A stretch of 64,000 nt of DNA from Chroococcidiopsis sp. CCMEE 29 (GTDB lineage Bacteria > Cyanobacteriota > Cyanobacteriia > Cyanobacteriales > Chroococcidiopsidaceae), in assembly GCF_023558375.1 (NCBI RefSeq), contig NZ_CP083761.1, forward strand, positions 5,287,001-5,351,000, read 5' to 3'. Below, in pieces: positions 1-6,940 of this stretch; the first letter of the stretch is position 1, and the number at the start of each line of letters is the position of its first letter. A model generated the notes under the pieces. The model searched no databases. It saw nothing but the letters and a program-made list of their open reading frames with translations, and was not told the DNA's origin. Position numbers and translations under genes: made by a program.

Positions 1-471
1 GTTAGCAATGATATCATTGCGAGAACAAAGCCATACCGAGGACATATTAATATTGTCGTTTCTGTGTCTAGTCAATAAGAATAGACACAGCAAGTTGGCA
101 AACAAGGCTATTAACCCTACCGCACTCATTGCCCTCACCTCTGGCATTGTCTGAGCAAATAGCTGATAGCTGGCTCTGGCGAAGACAGCCACAGCTGACA
201 AAAACATAATGCTCCCCTTGAGCAGTGCCGACCTTGCTTGAGCCTTCCTCCCTTGGTTGATGACTAAAAGACTACTACCATAAACCAACGCATCCCCTAG
301 CATATCGAGCGAATCTCCCGTCAGCGAAAGTGATGCAGACCTAATACCAGCTCCTAATTCCACCACAAACATTACGGCATTGATGAGCAGAACGGTCCAC
401 AAAACTCTACTCTGCTGTTTTCTGAGTTTGGACACTTCGCCAGCCTTCTTGTGGCAGCAATCATCACTCAT
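1..471 (-). CDS. Cation diffusion facilitator (CDF) family metal efflux protein, partial
   Basis: Open on the minus strand from an ATG at 469-471 to the window edge (157 codons, C-terminus missing). The translation starts MSDDCCHKKAGEVSKLRKQQ and then has hydrophobic segments at about residues 25-45, 85-105 and 115-135. The second segment region carries SLTGDSLDMLGDALVYG, the Asp-rich membrane metal-site pattern of CDF transporters (CzcD/ZitB type), which exchange Zn/Cd for protons across the inner membrane. It lies 130 bp downstream of, and on the same strand as, a CadC-like ArsR repressor, a typical metal-resistance pairing. The N-terminal CC motif may help bind metal. The substrate is inferred, not shown. 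Confidence 0.85.
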   Translation of the reverse strand, partial: MSDDCCHKKAGEVSKLRKQQSRVLWTVLLINAVMFVVELGAGIRSASLSLTGDSLDMLGDALVYGSSLLVINQGRKAQARSALLKGSIMFLSAVAVFARASYQLFAQTMPEVRAMSAVGLIALFANLLCLFLLTRHRNDNINMSSVWLCSRNDIIAN

Positions 472-509
472 GGTTCACCTCCCAGCTATGACGCTTAGAA
501 GACAATTGT

Positions 510-577
510 TCAAACATTCAAAACAATATTAGAATGATTGTCCCCGAAAAACTCAAACATTCAAAAAAAGTTAGAAT
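510..577. promoter_or_regulatory. Putative ArsR-type operator: two direct copies of an imperfect inverted repeat
   Basis: Two near-identical units, 510-535 and 553-577, both begin TCAAACATTCAAAA and end TTAGAAT, so each contains ATTC...GAAT half-sites. They lie between the repressor gene and the CDF gene, 40-105 bp upstream of the CDF ATG. CadC/SmtB-family proteins bind AT-rich palindromes with TTCAA/TTGAA half-sites. The region is the expected control point for the efflux gene. Binding is inferred. Confidence 0.5.
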
Positions 578-600
578 CTTAACCACTTACAATCGAATGG

Positions 601-966
601 CTAGCCTGCTATTTGCCCGAGTGCATAATAGAGAACTTCTACAATACGTTGGTCTTTTAGTGAGTAGTAGGCAAGTTTGCCATCATTTCTGTACTTGAGT
701 ATCTTGAGGTCTCGCAGTTTTCGCAGATGGTGGGAGGCAACTGCTACCTTAACCCCAAGCATTGATGCTACGTCACAGACGCAAAGCTCTTGATTATTAC
801 TGAGGGCATAGAGGATTTTTAGTCGTGACTTGTCTGCTAGAGCACTGAAGAGTATTTGAGCTTCTTCCAGAACCTCGTCCCCAGGCATTGCTTCACAGAC
901 TTGGGTTACCAAGTCTATATTAAAACACCGCACCTGACAGACATCGTCTGGTTTTGGTTTTGTCAC
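601..966 (-). CDS. ArsR/SmtB-family metal-responsive repressor, CadC-like
   Basis: A winged helix-turn-helix repressor of about 121 residues that should release DNA when Cd, Pb or Zn binds. The metal-site box ELCVCDVA is followed by the recognition helix region ASHHLRKLR. An N-terminal CxxxC (CQVRC) matches the N-terminal cysteine pair of staphylococcal CadC, so the protein has both halves of the thiol-rich alpha-3N site. I chose the GTG at 964-966 (MTKPKPDDV...) because it gives the family length. The frame stays open to a TTG at 1023, which would add 19 residues with two CC pairs. It probably controls itself and the CDF pump just downstream. Confidence 0.85.
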   Translation of the reverse strand: MTKPKPDDVCQVRCFNIDLVTQVCEAMPGDEVLEEAQILFSALADKSRLKILYALSNNQELCVCDVASMLGVKVAVASHHLRKLRDLKILKYRNDGKLAYYSLKDQRIVEVLYYALGQIAG

Positions 967-1023
967 AAAATTTCTACAGCACCAGCGCTCAGGACAACAC
1001 CTCCAGTTTAGCGGTTTTTGCAA

Positions 1024-1363
1024 TCTCTACAGAAGGTTTGATTCATTAGTTAATCCTACGGCTGAGTTTACCCTCTACTGGCTCTTACCTGAAAGAACTA
1101 ATTCATAATCAATGTTTCCACATGCAGATAACTGTTCTTCTGTCAATGCGTAAGTCCTAAATCAGTCATTCGTAGTCACTGTCGTAACAGTGCTACACTT
1201 TCCTCGTTCGTTGTGAAGGAGCTGCGCCTCAAACATCAAAACGTGGTCGCCAAGCGCTCACCGAAATGTGGACGGGGTCACAGCAGAAAAATCTGTCGAT
1301 GCATCCTGAAAATGAGCTGTTAATTTTTCGATAATTTGACTAAAACAATCGCCTTTCTAGTCT
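1024..1363. other. Gene-free stretch, probable mobile-element debris
   Basis: No intact gene. On the minus strand there is an interrupted reading frame (about 1120-1345, with in-frame stops) containing DASTDFSAVTPSTFR and ALGDHVLMFEAQLL, which I cannot assign. The upper part should include the 3' noncoding end of the IS110 element whose last codons lie at 1364-1412. Confidence 0.4.
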
Positions 1364-1412
1364 TTAAGCTGTAGTAAGAGCCTTAGAATTTCGATATTCC
1401 ATCTGGTAATTA
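1364..1412 (-). pseudogene. Displaced C-terminal end of the IS110-family transposase gene
   Basis: If the IS630 element and one copy of the TA duplication are removed, the IS110 reading frame runs from ...HNQVTN at 2529 directly into YQMEYRNSKALTTA and a TAA stop at 1364-1366. This restores a plausible transposase C-terminus. It fixes the insertion point of the IS630 and shows that the IS110 came first. Confidence 0.75.
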
Positions 1413-2528
1413 CTAACCAGAGCATTAAATAGTGAACAGTCTAGGCAGCTGCATAAGCAACGTGTTTCTCGTGGAAGAAGTTTTGCACAACGTTAGGGTG
1501 ACGTTGTGTGCTACGTAAATAGCTACGGATGTTGTTAATCATCTGTGTTTGATTTCTGGGACGTTGCCGCCCAACAGCATTGGCTTTAACATCATGGTTG
1601 AGTAGCTCATTTGGGTTTAGTTCAGGGCTATAAGAAGGCAAGAAAAACAGGCGGATGCGAGCGGCATGACGCTCAACCCAGCTTTTAACTACGTGAGAGC
1701 GATGCACAGGATGACTATCTACAATCAGAAACACCTTTTGGTCACACTGACGAATCAAACGCCGCAGGAAATCAAGCATGAGCGCGGCATCAAACCGTTG
1801 TGTGAATAACTTGAAGTACAGCTTGCCACGATTGGTAATTGTTGAAATCATATTGCAGCTAAAGCGCTTACCTGTCCCTAACACAACTGGCGTTTGTCCA
1901 GTTCGTCCATAGGAACGTCCTGCTTGATAATCCGAGCGGACTCCCATTTCGTCTCCCCAGTGAATTTGTGCTTTTTCTTGATGGGCTTTACGACAAATCT
2001 GGGGATACTCAGTTTCTAACCAGTACTGCACTGCCTTGCGATCCTGTTCGTATGCCCGACGCAGCGGTTTTTGTGGTGTAAAACCCCATTTCTTGAGATA
2101 ACGCCCTATTGTCCACACTGACACCGATAGCTCATACCGTTGAGCCAAAAACTGTTGCACTGCTTCGCGTGTCCATAAGTAAAATGGTAATCCTAAAGCG
2201 TCTGGACACTTTTGCTCCATTAACCTCACTGCTGTTGCCGCTTGATGGGGGAGCAGACGTGAGCTAGCACGAGGACCACGCTTTCTTGCTTTCAACGATG
2301 TCGCACCGCTGGAAGCTACCACTTTTGTCCAGTTATGCACTGCTGTACGCGAAACGTTGAAAACACGCGCTGCTTCTGATTTACTCATACCGCTCTCGAC
2401 TGCATTTACCACTCGGTAGCGAAGTGCTTCTTGAGCTTTGGCTGACAGATGGCGAGCGTCTTTGAGTTTCATGGCAGACTCCGGACGTGGCTACAGCTAC
2501 TATGTTAACTAATCTATGCTCTGGTTAG
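1413..2528 (-). mobile_element. IS630-family insertion sequence, apparently intact
   Basis: The ends are 13-bp perfect inverted repeats, CTAACCAGAGCAT, at 1413-1425 and 2516-2528. Each is flanked outside by TA (1411-1412 and 2529-2530), the target duplication expected for the IS630/Tc1 group. The single transposase ORF fills the element. It is inserted in the 3' end of an IS110-family transposase gene. Confidence 0.9.
1441..2472 (-). CDS. IS630-family transposase
   Basis: A 343-residue DDE transposase. The N-terminal helix-turn-helix has the pattern GMSKSEAARVFNVSRTAVHNW, followed by a second HTH/winged region (residues about 90-140, SVSVWTIGRYLKKWGF). The catalytic core shows HWGDEMGV (first Asp), FLIVDSHPVH (second Asp) and SPELNPNELLNHDVK (third acidic residue, Glu). 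Length and motif spacing match full-length IS630 transposases and no stop or frameshift is visible. The gene lies entirely between the two inverted repeats. The element could still be active. Confidence 0.95.
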   Translation of the reverse strand: MKLKDARHLSAKAQEALRYRVVNAVESGMSKSEAARVFNVSRTAVHNWTKVVASSGATSLKARKRGPRASSRLLPHQAATAVRLMEQKCPDALGLPFYLWTREAVQQFLAQRYELSVSVWTIGRYLKKWGFTPQKPLRRAYEQDRKAVQYWLETEYPQICRKAHQEKAQIHWGDEMGVRSDYQAGRSYGRTGQTPVVLGTGKRFSCNMISTITNRGKLYFKLFTQRFDAALMLDFLRRLIRQCDQKVFLIVDSHPVHRSHVVKSWVERHAARIRLFFLPSYSPELNPNELLNHDVKANAVGRQRPRNQTQMINNIRSYLRSTQRHPNVVQNFFHEKHVAYAAA

Positions 2529-3552
2529 TAACTTGGTTGTGGAAAGCTGCCCGAATCCGACCAATCAGTTTTCTAGCAACAGCAACAATCGCTCGCTTTT
2601 TGCCAGTGCGAGGATAGAGTCTCTCAAAGAACTCCCCTAAGGCTGTATCTTTCTCAATCGCCCGCCACGCGCTCTCTACCAGTATTCCTCTCAAGCGGCT
2701 ATTGCCTTGTCTACTGATATGCCCTCGACGGATGTTATCGCCACTAGAATATTCGGCGGGAGTCAGCCCTGTAAAGGAAAACAGTTGACGTTCATTGTTG
2801 AATTGCGACATATCACCTAATTCATTGGCAAGTATGCGAGCAGAGAGTGGACCTACCCCAGGTGCAGAACGGTAAGTTGCTTCGTTGGGGTCTGTCTTCG
2901 CTTGCTCCTTAATCGCTTGAGTCAGCTTGCAAATCTCCTCGTCTAACTTCCTCCAGATGTTCCAATGGGCTTCAATCACAATTCTCAACTCAGAGGATGA
3001 AGTACCATCAACAATCTCCCGAACCAGTTTGTGACTCATCGGTCGGTTCTCGTCATACTGAATCAGTCCCAGTTGATGAAATTTCATTCTGATTTTATTT
3101 TTGATTGCGGTTCGTTCTTCAACCAGCTGTTGTCGGGTTCGCGTTAGCATTCGCCGTTGCTCTTGCTGCTCAGTAGGAATGCGATTGCCTCTTACTCGCC
3201 CCGCCTCAAGCAGAGCTGCCATTTTTTGAGCATCCCGTTTGTCTGTCTTGACTCGGTCATTGGCAGCAACTTCAATTGCAGCGGCATGAACCACGATGTT
3301 GTCAATCCCATATTTCACTAACTCTCGATGCAGCGCAAATCCTGAAAACCCTGCTTCATAAACAGAATGGATGGTTGCTCCACTAAAGTATTTTTGCAGC
3401 TGTTGTGATAGTTCTTTCGGTGAAGCAACTGTTGTCCATTTCTTGATTACTTCTTTGTCTACTCTGGCGACTACTGAATAACTTTTCTTGTGAACATCAA
3501 TTCCGATGAAGACTTCTTTTCCGGTGTATGAAGCTTGTTTCAGGCTTTTCAT
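2509..3552 (-). CDS. IS110-family transposase (recombinase), 3' end replaced by the IS630 insertion
   Basis: A 347-residue protein with the DEDD/RuvC-like N-terminal domain (FIGIDVHKKSYS; YEAGFSGF; DRVKTDKRDAQKMA) and the C-terminal transposase_20 domain (SAPGVGPLSARI; FTGLTPAEYSSGDNIRRGHI; then the serine motif RQGNSRLR). These enzymes are guided by an element-encoded bridge RNA. The last codons (QSID, stop) come from the IS630 inverted repeat; the native 13-residue tail is at 1364-1412. The catalytic residues are all upstream of the junction, so the protein may still fold, but the element is no longer contiguous. Confidence 0.9.
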   Translation of the reverse strand: MKSLKQASYTGKEVFIGIDVHKKSYSVVARVDKEVIKKWTTVASPKELSQQLQKYFSGATIHSVYEAGFSGFALHRELVKYGIDNIVVHAAAIEVAANDRVKTDKRDAQKMAALLEAGRVRGNRIPTEQQEQRRMLTRTRQQLVEERTAIKNKIRMKFHQLGLIQYDENRPMSHKLVREIVDGTSSSELRIVIEAHWNIWRKLDEEICKLTQAIKEQAKTDPNEATYRSAPGVGPLSARILANELGDMSQFNNERQLFSFTGLTPAEYSSGDNIRRGHISRQGNSRLRGILVESAWRAIEKDTALGEFFERLYPRTGKKRAIVAVARKLIGRIRAAFHNQVTNQSID

Positions 3553-3637
3553 AAAACACCACCCGTTTCTACAACAACTAGGTTATCTACAAGAAGTTTG
3601 ACATTGCCTTTAACCTCATACAATCCAGCATAGGAAC
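3553..3637 (-). other. Probable 5' noncoding end of the IS110 element
   Basis: On the minus strand this 85-bp stretch lies between the point where homology to the IS1-like ORF stops (after ESELD, about 3638) and the ATG of the IS110 transposase. It is too short for a typical 5' bridge RNA. If this IS110 encodes one, it should lie beyond the 3' end (IS1111-type layout), now below 1364. Confidence 0.45.
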
Positions 3638-4027
3638 ATCCAGTTCAGATTCTTCTACTCCAGGTTCATCAACTGTTTGGGCCTGCTTGACTACTACCTC
3701 CACTTGGTCGAGTTGCAGCTGGCTCAACAGCTCCTGATTGACGCGTTGTAATTGGGGATTTTTTTTTAATTCTTGGATGACTGTAGCTGTGCTCACATGC
3801 AGCACCCGAGCTATGTCTCTCACCCCACTGCCATTCAAAGTCATTTCAATAATCTGTTGCTTGACCTCTGGTCTCCGACCTGGGTAATCGATGGTTTGAC
3901 TAAAGGTTGCATACGGACAATCCAAATTCAAGCAACGATAACGTCGTTTGCCATTTGATGATGTCCCATGCTTTTTCACATCTGTACTTTGGCAGTGAGG
4001 GCAGTGGACGGCTAGCCAAACAGTCAT
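3587..4027 (-). pseudogene. Truncated IS1-family transposase (InsA part), interrupted by IS110
   Basis: Starts with the InsA zinc-finger domain (HCPHCQSTDVKKHGTS, then RYRCLNLDCPYATF) and the HTH block LNGSGVRDIARVLHVST. The same protein type is encoded at 20697-21023. At ESELD, where the other copy continues into the InsB catalytic part (EMWSYVG), homology ends, and the last 16 residues are read from IS110 sequence. The InsA-InsB join is in one frame here because the A-run has nine As instead of eight. The catalytic half is missing and I do not find it on the other side of the IS110. Confidence 0.85.
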
Positions 4028-4274
4028 ACTTTCTCTTTAATCTGTTGATTAAATTTTAGTTTATCTGCCTCTTTCAAACCTTTATTTAACAAATCTAAAA
4101 CACTACCGCTGATGGCATACCTTGACCGCTCTTTCGATGAACGAGCAGAAAACTTTCGCTCTTTGTTTTGTGTAGTTGATGGGCGCTTACAGCAGGCAAT
4201 AACGAGCAACTGACATTATCTCCCTGTAAGGGTTTCAGGCTGTTTGGAACTTGTCACTCTACCTCAATACCTAA
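4028..4274. other. Intergenic stretch between two IS remnants
   Basis: A 60-residue minus-strand frame (4024-4209) overlaps the start of the IS1-like ORF by ATGA. It has no recognisable family and no good start codon (TTG). I see no other feature. Confidence 0.3.
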
Positions 4275-5193
4275 CTTTCTTCTGTCACTCTGAAGAAAGT
4301 ATAATTGAAGCAAAGCTCTCAAACCCTGTTGCTGGCTATGGTTGAGCTAGGAACTCCACATCCTACAGTACAATTTGTCGATTCTTACTGTCAGATGTAT
4401 CACCATCTATTTCCAGAAGTAAGAAGTTTTGAGGCATTTAAGTATATTCATGTTGGGCTGATTTCTGAAATTAAACGTAAAACTTCACCAGCAATAGCCA
4501 AAGTTGTTGGAGCGCGAGAACGAACAATCCTTGCATCATTTCCCAACCCAATCGCCTTGGAAGACAAAGGACTTAAGACAACAAAGATTAGAAATTATTC
4601 TAAAAATCTTATCGGGACGTTCAATCATTCTCATAATTGATGATAAGCTCCCAGCGATTTTGGGAAGTTACTACTGATACTGAAAAATTACTCAGCAATT
4701 CAACATGGTATTTGATAACGCAAGTACCGGGAATAAAATATCAGGAAGTGGGAAATATTTATGGAATCAGAACTTGGGTAGAGTATGGGTTGAAACAAAG
4801 TAAAAGCGAGTTGGGCTGGGCTGATTTTCGCGTGACTGATTATGCTCAGATAGAAAAGTGGTGGGAAATTGTATGTAGTGTTTACCTGCTGGTTAGTCTT
4901 CACTCTGATCGTTTCAATCAATTTTTTACTTCTGAGCGACAAAAGTTCCAGAAACATGAAAAATGGGATTTCAATGATAGCTGGAAAAGCCTTCTGAATA
5001 ACCTTCGATTAATTCTGCAACCTTTGACTAGCTTTAACTTAACAAAACGTGGTTAAAAGTCTTTACTATTTCCCAACTTTCTCTTGGCTTTCCCCGACTA
5101 ATCTCCATCATGAATCAGTTTGATTGTCTTGGATTATTGCATAATCTTTTGGATGATTTCTGTTTTTCCTCTGCCTAGAGTGACAGAAGAAAG
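4275..5193 (+). mobile_element. Internally deleted IS701-type insertion sequence
   Basis: Bounded by perfect 17-bp inverted repeats, CTTTCTTCTGTCACTCT at 4275-4291 and its complement at 5177-5193. The interior codes for the two ends of an IS4/IS701-like transposase with the middle missing, so the 919-bp element is several hundred bp shorter than a full one. Both ends remain, so a helper transposase could still mobilise it. Confidence 0.85.
4305..5056 (+). pseudogene. IS701-type transposase remnant, frameshifted and internally deleted
   Basis: The N-terminal part carries YCQMYHHLFPEVRSFEAFKY. Near 4525 the frame must shift to continue as LHHFPTQSPWKTKDLRQQ and then SGRSIILIIDD, which contains the first catalytic Asp. 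Just after this, at about 4640-4660, the sequence jumps to the C-terminal part QRFWEVTTDTEKLL... EYGLKQSKSELGWADFRVTD, running to 5056. The core with the remaining catalytic residues is gone. The family was recognised from many similar cyanobacterial transposases. Not functional. Confidence 0.85.
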
Positions 5194-5496
5194 ATAATCG
5201 GAAGGTGCTGTAATAGAGTTTGTTGATAGCCAAAACAACAATGCTGTCATTTTGGGCAATATTGTAGTCCGTCGTCCTCGTCATGCAGAAGCGATCGCAG
5301 GTATTTACGCGAAGTTGCTACCCTATCTTGATTTCGACAGCGGCTTTCCTTCCAACTCCTCAAGTGCAAGTTTTAGAGATCGAAGATGAAGTGATTGCTT
5401 TGCACAAACGACTACCAGAAGAGCAACTTTAGTCAGTGCAAAATCTTTCTGCTCAGTCAAAAGAGCGCCTAGCCTTCTTGGTGTTTTTTTAAATCT
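5194..5496 (+). pseudogene. Gene debris, function unknown
   Basis: Forward-frame fragment 5203-5388 (EGAVIEFVDSQNNNAVILG ... AIAGIYAKLLPYLDF) ends at a stop. A second frame continues the apparent protein as PQVQVLEIEDEVIALHKRLP up to 5431. This looks like one gene, beheaded by the IS701-type element and broken by a frameshift around 5350. I do not recognise the family. Confidence 0.4.
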
Positions 5497-5758
5497 TTGC
5501 ATAAGATTGAGACAAACTTACTGGATGACCTGCAATTGCCAAGTCTACCTCATACATTACTGCATGGCGATTTCGGCTTCAGCAATATCCTTTCAGATGG
5601 GAGGGATATTACTGAAATCATTGATTTTGGCTCGCTAGGGGGGGGATCTAGGATGGGATATTTCCGGGCTTTTTGTCAGCTACGGCAGTCGATTTATGTT
5701 CAGAATCTTGACGGTTGTTGCATCCCAAGTTCTGAAATCCAAGAGCCTGTTATTGTAG
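5497..5758 (+). pseudogene. Aminoglycoside phosphotransferase (APH)-family remnant
   Basis: Only the catalytic lobe is left: LLHGDFGFSNILSDG (Brenner-like catalytic loop with Asp and Asn) and then EIIDFGSLG (the metal-binding DFG-like Asp). The most similar proteins I know are hygromycin-phosphotransferase-like. A run of eight G at 5638-5645 breaks the frame. With seven G the protein continues as GDLGWDISGLFVSYGSRF and stops at 5756-5758, which fits the family much better than the unshifted frame. The N-terminal lobe is missing and the only start is TTG. Not functional as it stands. Confidence 0.75.
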
Positions 5759-5797
5759 TTCAAGGCTGCTCATCACTTCACTAACTCATGCAAGCTT

Positions 5798-6664
5798 ATG
5801 AACCGATTATTTCGCCTTGCAATTATTGTTCTCTTTGTGCTGAGTTGCACCGCCTCTATCCTATTTCAGACAATGCAATCAGCATCAATGCCAAAATCAG
5901 CGATTGAGCTGACAGCCCGTGTAGATGTCGCTCAGAACATTGATTGTGGACGGCACTTTCGAGAACTAGGGGTTGAAGGTTCGATTCTGATCTATGACTT
6001 GAATAATGATCGCATTGTTCAACACAATCCACAGCGGAACACAACAGCTTTCTTACCTGCATCGACATTTAAGATTCTCAACTCCCTGATTGCGTTGGAA
6101 ACGGGAGTCATTGCAGATGAAATCGCGGTTCTAACGTGGGACGGAATTCAAAGAAAGATTCCTGAGTGGAACCGAGACTTGAATATGAGAGAGGCAATCA
6201 AGCTTTCAGCCATTTGGTTTTACCAAGTTCTAGCTCGTCGAGTGGGGCATGAGCAGATGCAAAAATGGGTGACTCAAGCCAGATACGGCAACCAAAAAAT
6301 TGGTGGTAAAGATGATATTGATAAATTCTGGTTAGAGGGAGAACTGCGAATTACACCTCAAGAGCAAATTCAATTTCTCCGCCGTCTCTACAATAACGAC
6401 TTACCTTTCTCCAAGCGATCGCTCTCCATGGTCAAAGACATTATGCTGATGGAGCAGACTCCAGACTACACAATCAGAGGTAAGACAGGCTGGGTTGGTT
6501 TTGTGGACAACGTAACACCGAAAATTGGATGGTATGTGGGTTACTTGGAGAAGGGCAAGAATGTTTACTTTTTCGCTACTAACATTGACATTCGTAACAA
6601 GAAAGATCCATCTGCTCGAATAGATTTAACACGTCGTTGTTTCAAAGAGCTGGCGGTGCTGTAA
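5798..6664 (+). CDS. Class D (OXA-type) beta-lactamase
   Basis: A 288-residue serine beta-lactamase, exported to the periplasm by an N-terminal signal or anchor (residues 5-25, ending SCTAS). The class D motifs are present: S89-T-F-K92 (nucleophile and carboxylated Lys), S137-A-I139 in place of the usual S-x-V, Y163-G-N165, WLEGELRITPQ (W-x-E-G omega region) and K229-T-G231. Length is normal and I see no frameshift. It starts 40 bp after the APH remnant and is followed 25 bp later by an attC-like site, so it may have arrived as a gene cassette. The substrate range cannot be predicted. The Ile in the SxV motif is conservative. Confidence 0.93.
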   Translation: MNRLFRLAIIVLFVLSCTASILFQTMQSASMPKSAIELTARVDVAQNIDCGRHFRELGVEGSILIYDLNNDRIVQHNPQRNTTAFLPASTFKILNSLIALETGVIADEIAVLTWDGIQRKIPEWNRDLNMREAIKLSAIWFYQVLARRVGHEQMQKWVTQARYGNQKIGGKDDIDKFWLEGELRITPQEQIQFLRRLYNNDLPFSKRSLSMVKDIMLMEQTPDYTIRGKTGWVGFVDNVTPKIGWYVGYLEKGKNVYFFATNIDIRNKKDPSARIDLTRRCFKELAVL

Positions 6665-6688
6665 GTCATCTATCTGTTGTGTAAGGCG

Positions 6689-6775
6689 GCACAACAACGC
6701 GATGGAGCGGACAGTAGAGAGTCTTCTCGTTCATCGTTATAGTCGCTCTGCCGCCGCTTACTTTAGTCGTTACGC
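6689..6775 (+). repeat. attC-like (59-base-element) recombination site downstream of the beta-lactamase
   Basis: Left arm GCACAAC-N8-GGAGCGGAC (6689-6712); right arm CCGCTTAC-N7-GTTACGC (6754-6775). Arm lengths and spacings are those of classical integron attC sites such as the aadA type (R''-N8-L'' and L'-N7-R'). AGCGG pairs with CCGCT between the arms. Deviations: the R' box is GTTACGC where GTTRRRY is expected, and the R'' box is GCACAAC where RYYYAAC is expected. The total of 87 bp is within the usual range. No integrase gene is in the window. Confidence 0.45.
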
Positions 6776-6940
6776 TGCCACACAGTTGAGAGTAAATGTC
6801 ATTAAATCGGGACAAATTGAATGAGTAAGTGTGCGGCCGTGTCCCCACCAAGGAGCTTCACCCATACCGCCGCCCTGAACCAACTGGAGCTTGCGATCTA
6901 GCAATAGACTAAAATTATCAAAAACTAAGACTTTATCTCA

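Noticed and set aside
1130-1345. Interrupted minus-strand frame resembling a transposase N-terminus
   Set aside because: I could not match it to a family with confidence and it has internal stops; described only as debris.
4024-4209. 60-codon minus-strand ORF joined by ATGA to the IS1-like gene
   Set aside because: TTG start only, no family recognised, lies between two IS remnants; kept as unassigned sequence.
6666-6851. 61-codon minus-strand ORF after the beta-lactamase
   Set aside because: Covers the attC-like site; no start signal or family.
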